A DNA stretch of 64,000 nt, taken from contig CALZFC010000031.1 of the NCBI GenBank assembly GCA_945643635.1, positions 3,655,001 through 3,719,000 of the forward strand, given 5' to 3'. The DNA comes from Allodiplogaster sudhausi (Eukaryota > Nematoda > Chromadorea > Rhabditida > Diplogasteridae). The position numbers and the translations under genes are program-made. Under the pieces are notes generated by a model. It was not told the DNA's origin. It was given only the letters and a program-made list of their open reading frames with translations, and made no database searches. Below, piece by piece: positions 57,434-64,000 of this stretch (positions are counted from its first letter, which is position 1; each line of letters opens with the position of its first letter).

Positions 57434-60400
57434 TCCTTTGTACCCGTTCACACCCGACTTTTGTTTTAGAATTTATTTTGCGGGCTAGACATTCTAGAAA
57501 ATAGCGCGTACATAGAGATACCATGTAGAAAACTGTTCAATTTCTAGTGATTATAGGAAGGACTCATTCATTCAGTTTTCTGAACTTTTCATCTCTTATT
57601 TTTGCTGCTAAAAGCGACCTTTGTACACCGTTCACACCCGACTTTTGTTTTAGAATTTATTTTGCGGGCTAGACATTCTAGAAAATAGCGCGTACATAGA
57701 GATACCATATAGATAAACTGTTCAATTTCTAGTGATTATAGGAAGGACTCATTCATTCAGTTTTCTGAACTTTTCTTCTCTTATTTTTGCTGCTAAAAGC
57801 GACCTTTGTACACCGTTTACGCCCGACTTTTGTTTTAGAATTTATTTTGCGGGCCAGACATTCTTGAAAATAGCGCGTACATAGAGATACCATGTAGAAA
57901 ACTGTTCAATTTCTAGTGATTATAGGAAGGACTCATTCATTCAGTTTTCTGAACTTTTCATCTCTTATTTTTGCTGCTAAAAGCGAACTTTGTACACCGT
58001 TTACGCCCGACTTTTGTTTTAGAATTTATTTTGCGGGCTAGACATTCTAGAAAATATCGCGTACATAGAGATACCATATAGATAAACTGTTCAATTTCTA
58101 GTGATTATAGGAAGGACTCATTCATTCAGTTTTCTGAACTTTTCATCTCTTATTTTTGCTGCTAAAAGCGACCTTTGTACACCGTTTACGCCCGACTTTT
58201 GTTTTAGAATTTATTTTGCGGGCCAGACATTCTTGAAAATAGCGCGTACATAGAGATAACATGTAGAAAACTGTTCAATTTCTTGTGATTATAGGAAGGA
58301 CTCAGTCATTCAGTTTTCTGAACTTTTCTTCTCTTATTTTTGCTGCTAAAAGCGACCTTTGTACACCGTTTACGCCCGACTTTTGTTTTAGAATTTATTT
58401 TGCGGGCTAGACATTCTAGAAAATAGCGCGTACATAGAGATACCATGTAAAAAACTGTTCGATTTCTAGTGATTATAGGAAGGACTCATTCATTCAGTTT
58501 TCTGAACTTTTCATCTCTTATTTTTGCTGCTAAAAGCGACCTTTGTACACCGTTCACACCCGACTTTTGTTTTAGAATTTATTTTGCGGGCTAGACATTC
58601 TAGAAAATAGCGCATACATAGAGATACCATGTAGAAAACTGTTCAATTTTTAGTGATTTTAGGAAGGACTCATTCATTCAGTTTTCTGAACTTTTCATCT
58701 CTTATTTTTGCTGCTAAAAGCGACCTTTGTACACCGTTTACGCCCGACTTTTGTTTTAGAATTTATTTTGCGGGCTAGACATTCTAGAAAATATCGCGTA
58801 CATAGAGATACCATATAGATAAACTGTTCAATGTCTAGTGATTATAGGAAGGACTCATTCATTCAGTTTTCTGAACTTTTCATCTCTTATTTTTGCTGCT
58901 AAAAGCGACCTTTGTACACCGTTTACGCTCGACTTTTGTTTTAGAATTTATTTTGCGGGCCAGAAATTCTTGAAAATAGCGCGTACATAGAGATACCATG
59001 TAGAGAACTGTTTAATTTCTTGTGATTATAGGAAGGCTTCATTCATTCAGTTTTCTGAACTTTTCATCTCTTATTTTTGCTGCTAAAAGCGAACTTTGTA
59101 CACCGTTTACGCCCGACTTTTGTTTTAGAATTTATTTTGCGGGCTAGACATTCTAGAAAATATCGCGTACATAGAGATAAGATATAGATAAACTGTTCAA
59201 TTTCTAGTGATTATAGGAAGGACTCATTCATTCAGTTTTCTGAACTTTTCTTCTCTTATTTTTGCTGCTAAAAGCGACCTTTGTACACCGTTTACGCCCG
59301 ACTTTTGTTTTAGAATTTATTTTGCGGGCTAGACATTCTTGAAAATAGCGCGTACATAGAGATACCATGTAGAAAACTGTTTAATTTCTTGTGATTATAG
59401 GAAGGATTCATTCATTCAGTTTTCTGAACTTTTCATCTCTTATTTTTGCTGCTAAAAGCGACCTTTGTACACCGTTCACACCCGACTTTTGTTTTAGAAT
59501 TTATTTTGCGGGCTAGACATTCTTGAAAATAGCGCGTACATAGAGATACCATGTAGAAAACTTTTCAATTTCTAGTGATTATAGGAAGGACTCATTCATT
59601 CAGTTTTCTGAAATTTTCTTCTCTTATTTTTGCTGCTAAAAGCGACCTTTGTACACCGTTCACACCCGACTTTTGTTTTAGAATTTATTTTGCGGGCTAG
59701 ACATTCTAGAAAATAGCGCGTACATAGAGATACCATGTAGAAAACTGTTCAATTTCTAGTGATTATAGGAAGGACTCATTCATTCAGTTTTCTGAACTTT
59801 TCATCTCTTATTTTTGCTGCTAAAAGCGACCTTTGTACACCGTTCACACCCGACTTTTGTTTTAGAATTTATTTTGCGGGCTAGACATTCTAGAAAATAG
59901 CGCGTACATAGAGATACCATATAGATAAACTGTTCAATTTCTAGTGATTATAGGAAGGACTCATTCATTCAGTTTTCTGAACTTTTCTTCTCTTATTTTT
60001 GCTGCTAAAAGCGACCTTTGTACACCGTTTACGCCCGACTTTTGTTTTAGAATTTATTTTGCGGGCTAGACATTCTAGAAAATAGCGCGTACATAGAGAT
60101 ACCATGTAAAAAACTGTTCGATTTCTAGTGATTATAGGAAGGACTCATTCATTCAGTTTTCTGAACTTTTCATCTCTTATTTTTGCTGCTAAAAGCGACC
60201 TTTGTACACCGTTCACACCCGACTTTTGTTTTAGAATTTATTTTGCGGGCTAGACATTCTAGAAAATAGCGCATACATAGAGATACCATGTAGAAAACTG
60301 TTCAATTTTTAGTGATTATAGGAAGGACTCATTCATTCAGTTTTCTGAACTTTTCATCTCTTATTTTTGCTGCTAAAAGCGACCTTTGTACACCGTTTAC

Positions 60401-63400
60401 GCCCGACTTTTGTTTTAGAATTTATTTTGCGGGCTAGACATTCTAGAAAATATCGCGTACATAGAGATACCATATAGATAAACTGTTCAATTTCTAGTGA
60501 TTATAGGAAGGACTCATTCATTCAGTTTTCTGAACTTTTCATCTCTTATTTTTGCTGCTAAAAGCGACCTTTGTACACCGTTTACGCCCGACTTTTGTTT
60601 TAGAATTTATTTTGCGGGCCAGACATTCTTGAAAATAGCGCGTACATAGAGATAACATGTAGAAAACTGTTCAATTTCTTGTGATTATAGGAAGGACTCA
60701 GTCATTCAGTTTTCTGAACTTTTCTTCTCTTATTTTTGCTGCTAAAAGCGACCTTTGTACACCGTTTACGCCCGACTTTTGTTTTAGAATTTATTTTGCG
60801 GGCTAGACATTCTAGAAAATAGCGCGTACATAGAGATACCATGTAAAAAACTGTTCGATTTCTAGTGATTATAGGAAGGACTCATTCATTCAGTTTTCTG
60901 AACTTTTCATCTCTTATTTTTGCTGCTAAAAGCGACCTTTGTACACCGTTCACACCCGACTTTTGTTTTAGAATTTATTTTGCGGGCTAGACATTCTAGA
61001 AAATAGCGCGTACATAGAGATACCATGTAGAAAACTGTTCAATTTTTAGTGATTATAGGAAGGACTCATTCATTCAGTTTTCTGAACTTTTCATCTCTTA
61101 TTTTTGCTGCTAAAAGCGACCTTTGTACACCGTTTACGCCCGACTTTTGTTTTAGAATTTATTTTGCGGGCTAGACATTCTAGAAAATATCGCGTACATA
61201 GAGATACCATATAGATAAACTGTTCAATTTCTAGTGATTATAGGAAGGACTCATTCATTCAGTTTTCTGAACTTTTCATCTCTTATTTTTGCTGCTAAAA
61301 GCGACCTTTGTACACCGTTTACGCTCGACTTTTGTTTTAGAATTTATTTTGCGGGCCAGAAATTCTTGAAAATAGCGCGTACATAGAGATACCATGTAGA
61401 GAACTGTTTAATTTCTTGTGATTATAGGAAGGACTCATTCATTCAGTTTTCTGAACTTTTCATCTCTTATTTTTGCTGCTAAAAGCGACCTTTGTACACC
61501 GTTTACGCCCGACTTTTGTTTTAGAATTTATTTTGCGGGCCAGAAATTCTTGAAAATAGCGCGTACATAGAGATACCATGTAAAAAACTGTTCGATTTCT
61601 AGTGATTATAGGAAGGACTCATTCATTCAGTTTTCTGAACTTTTCATCTCTTATTTTTGCTGCTAAAAGCGACCTTTGTACACCGTTCACACCCGACTTT
61701 TGTTTTAGAATTTATTTTGCGGGCTAGACATTCTAGAAAATAGCGCGTACATAGAGATACCATGTAGAAAACTGTTCAATTTCTAGTGATTATAGGAAGG
61801 ACTCATTCATTCAGTTTTCTGAACTTTTCATCTCTTATTTTTGCTGCTAAAAGCGACCTTTGTACACCGTTTACGCCCGACTTTTGTTTTAGAATTTATT
61901 TTGCGGGCCAGACATTCTTGAAAATAGCGCGTACATAGAGATAACATGTAGAAAACTGTTCAATTTCTTGTGATTATAGGAAGGACTCAGTCATTCAGTT
62001 TTCTGAACTTTTCTTCTCTTATTTTTGCTGCTAAAAGCGACCTTTGTACACCGTTTACGCCCGACTTTTGTTTTAGAATTTATTTTGCGGGCTAGACATT
62101 CTAGAAAATAGCGCGTACATAGAGATACCATGTAGAAAACTGTTCAATTTCTAGTGATTATAGGAAGGACTCATTCATTCAGTTTTCTGAACTTTTCATC
62201 TCTTATTTTTGCTGCTAAAAGCGACCTTTGTACACCGTTTACGCCCGACTTTTGTTTTAGAATTTATTTTGCGGGCCAGACATTCTTGAAAATAGCGCGT
62301 ACATAGAGATACCATGTAGAGAAACTGTTTAATTTCTTGTGATTATAGGAAGGACTCATTCATTCAGTTTTCTGAACTTTTCATCTCTTATTTTTGCTGC
62401 TAAAAGCGACCTTTGTACACCGTTTACGCCCGACTTTTGTTTTAGAATTTATTTTGCGGGCCAGACATTCTTGAAAATAGCGCGTACATAGAGATACCAT
62501 GTAGAGAACTGTTTAATTTCTTGTGATTATAGGAAGGATTCATTCATTCAGTTTTCTGAACTTTTCATCTCTTATTTTTGCTGCTAAAAGCGACCTTTGT
62601 ACACCGTTTACGCCCGACTTTTGTTTTAGAATTTATTTTGCGGGCCAGACATTCTTGAAAATAGCGCGTACATAGAGATACCATGTAGAAAACTGTTTAA
62701 TTTCTTGTGATTATAGGAAGGATTCATTCATTCAGTTTTCTGAACTTTTCATCTCTTATTTTTGCTGCTAAAAGCGAACTTTGTACACCGTTTACGCCCG
62801 ACTTTTGTTTTAGAATTTATTTTGCGGGCCAGAAATTCTTGAAAATAGCGCGTACATAGAGATACCATGTAGAGAACTGTTTAATTTCTTGTGATTATAG
62901 GAAGGCTTCATTCATTCAGTTTTCTGAACTTTTCATCTCTTATTTTTGCTGCTAAAAGCGAACTTTGTACACCGTTTACGCCCGACTTTTGTTTTAGAAT
63001 TTATTTTGCGGGCTAGACATTCTAGAAAATATCGCGTACATAGAGATACCATATAGATAAACTGTTCAATTTCTAGTGATTATAGGAAGGACTCATTCAT
63101 TCAGTTTTCTGAACTTTTCATCTCTTATTTTTGCTGCTAAAAGCGACCTTTGTACACCGTTCACACCCGACTTTTGTTTTAGAATTTATTTTGCGGGCCA
63201 GAAATTCTTGAAAATAGCGCGTACATAGAGATACCATGTAGAGAACTGTTTAATTTCTTGTGATTATAGGAAGGCTCATTCATTCAGTTTTCTGAACTTT
63301 TCATCTCTTATTTTTGCTGCTAAAAGCGACCTTTGTACACCGTTTACGCCCGACTTTTGTTTTAGAATTTATTTTGCGGGCCAGACATTCTTGAAAATAG

Positions 63401-64000
63401 CGCGTACATAGAGATACCATGTAGAAAACTTTTCAATTTCTAGTGATTATAGGAAGGACTCATTCATTCAGTTTTCTGAACTTTTCATCTCTTATTTTTG
63501 CTGCTAAAAGCGACCTTTGTACACCGTTCACACCCGACTTTTGTTTTAGAATTTATTTTGCGGGCTAGACATTCTTGAAAATAGCGCGTACATAGAGATA
63601 CCATGTAGAAAACTTTTCAATTTCTAGTGATTATAGGAAGGACTCATTCATTCAGTTTTCTGAAATTTTCTTCTCTTATTTTTGCTGCTAAAAGCGACCT
63701 TTGTACACCGTTCACACCCGACTTTTGTTTTAGAATTTATTTTGCGGGCTAGACATTCTAGAAAATAGCGCGTACATAGAGATACCATGTAGAAAACTGT
63801 TCAATTTCTAGTGATTATAGGAAGGACTCATTCATTCAGTTTTCTGAACTTTTCATCTCTTATTTTTGCTGCTAAAAGCGACCTTTGTACACCGTTCACA
63901 CCCGACTTTTGTTTTAGAATTTATTTTGCGGGCTAGACATTCTAGAAAATAGCGCGTACATAGAGATACCATATAGATAAACTGTTCAATTTCTAGTGAT

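Larger units (their letters stand above)
44805..64000 (+). repeat. Satellite array, ~104 monomers of ~184 bp, continues past window
   Basis: Head-to-tail copies each containing TTCAATTTCTAGTGATTATA, TCATCTCTTATTTTTGCTGC and TTTTGTTTTAGAATTTATTT. Monomers differ at linked sites: TTCACACCC or TTTACGCCC; CTAGACATTCTAG or CCAGACATTCTTG; AGCGCG or ATCGCG; CCATGTAG, CCATATAG or ACATGTAG; ACTCATTC or ACTCAGTC. These define at least three monomer classes. No open frame of note. Confidence 0.97.

Noticed and set aside
44272..64000. CRISPR array
   Set aside because: Repeats are head-to-tail ~184-bp monomers without unique spacers, in a eukaryotic context; this is satellite DNA.

Overview
The window looks like a piece of an invertebrate animal genome, most likely a nematode. 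It has spliced protein genes with many short exons, two canonical metazoan housekeeping genes, Tc1-like and hAT-like transposon ends, candidate trans-splice or 5'-leader acceptor sites just upstream of start codons, and no bacterial features. The species cannot be named from sequence alone. (GA)n/(TC)n microsatellite is extremely abundant. It fills introns and spacers and creates many long Arg-Glu or Leu-Ser open frames that are not genes.

Layout. (1) 1-5315, + strand: the 3' part (15 exons) of a potassium-dependent sodium/calcium exchanger gene (SLC24/NCKX type), whose 5' end lies outside the window. (2) 6386-15936, - strand, convergent with the first: a complete 24-exon SART1/Snu66 gene, a U4/U6.U5 tri-snRNP splicing factor. 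One intron holds a degenerate ~24-bp minisatellite and another a hAT-type MITE with a perfect 8-bp target-site duplication. (3) 16596-41560: a cluster of nine two-exon paralogues, called A to I here, for tiny secreted peptides of 48-70 aa. Each has a signal peptide, a Gly-rich stretch, a Cys at the exon junction in eight of nine, a polyproline run with Cys, and usually a C-terminal Gly-Lys. A is frameshifted. G and H are on +, the rest on -. All nine have a TATAAA-type box. I do not recognise the family.

Within the cluster lie seven tandem ~680-bp units (21211-26019), each with a tRNA-like SINE head and a 123-bp palindromic MITE-like segment; a second hAT-type MITE (27818-28277); and a fold-back Tc1-like element (28603-29891). 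(4) A ~2-kb duplicated segment occurs at 35302-37372 and 42341-44271. (5) From 44272 to the window end runs a ~184-bp satellite: three inverted monomers, an inversion junction near 44804, then about 104 monomers in the other orientation with nested higher-order periods (14-mer, trimer, 23-mer).

The exchanger (membrane ion transport) and SART1 (spliceosome) have no evident functional link. The peptide genes form the one co-evolving set: same architecture, same intron position, same core-promoter type. They are the best candidate for an undescribed system, for example structural, metal-binding or defence peptides, but that role is inference only.
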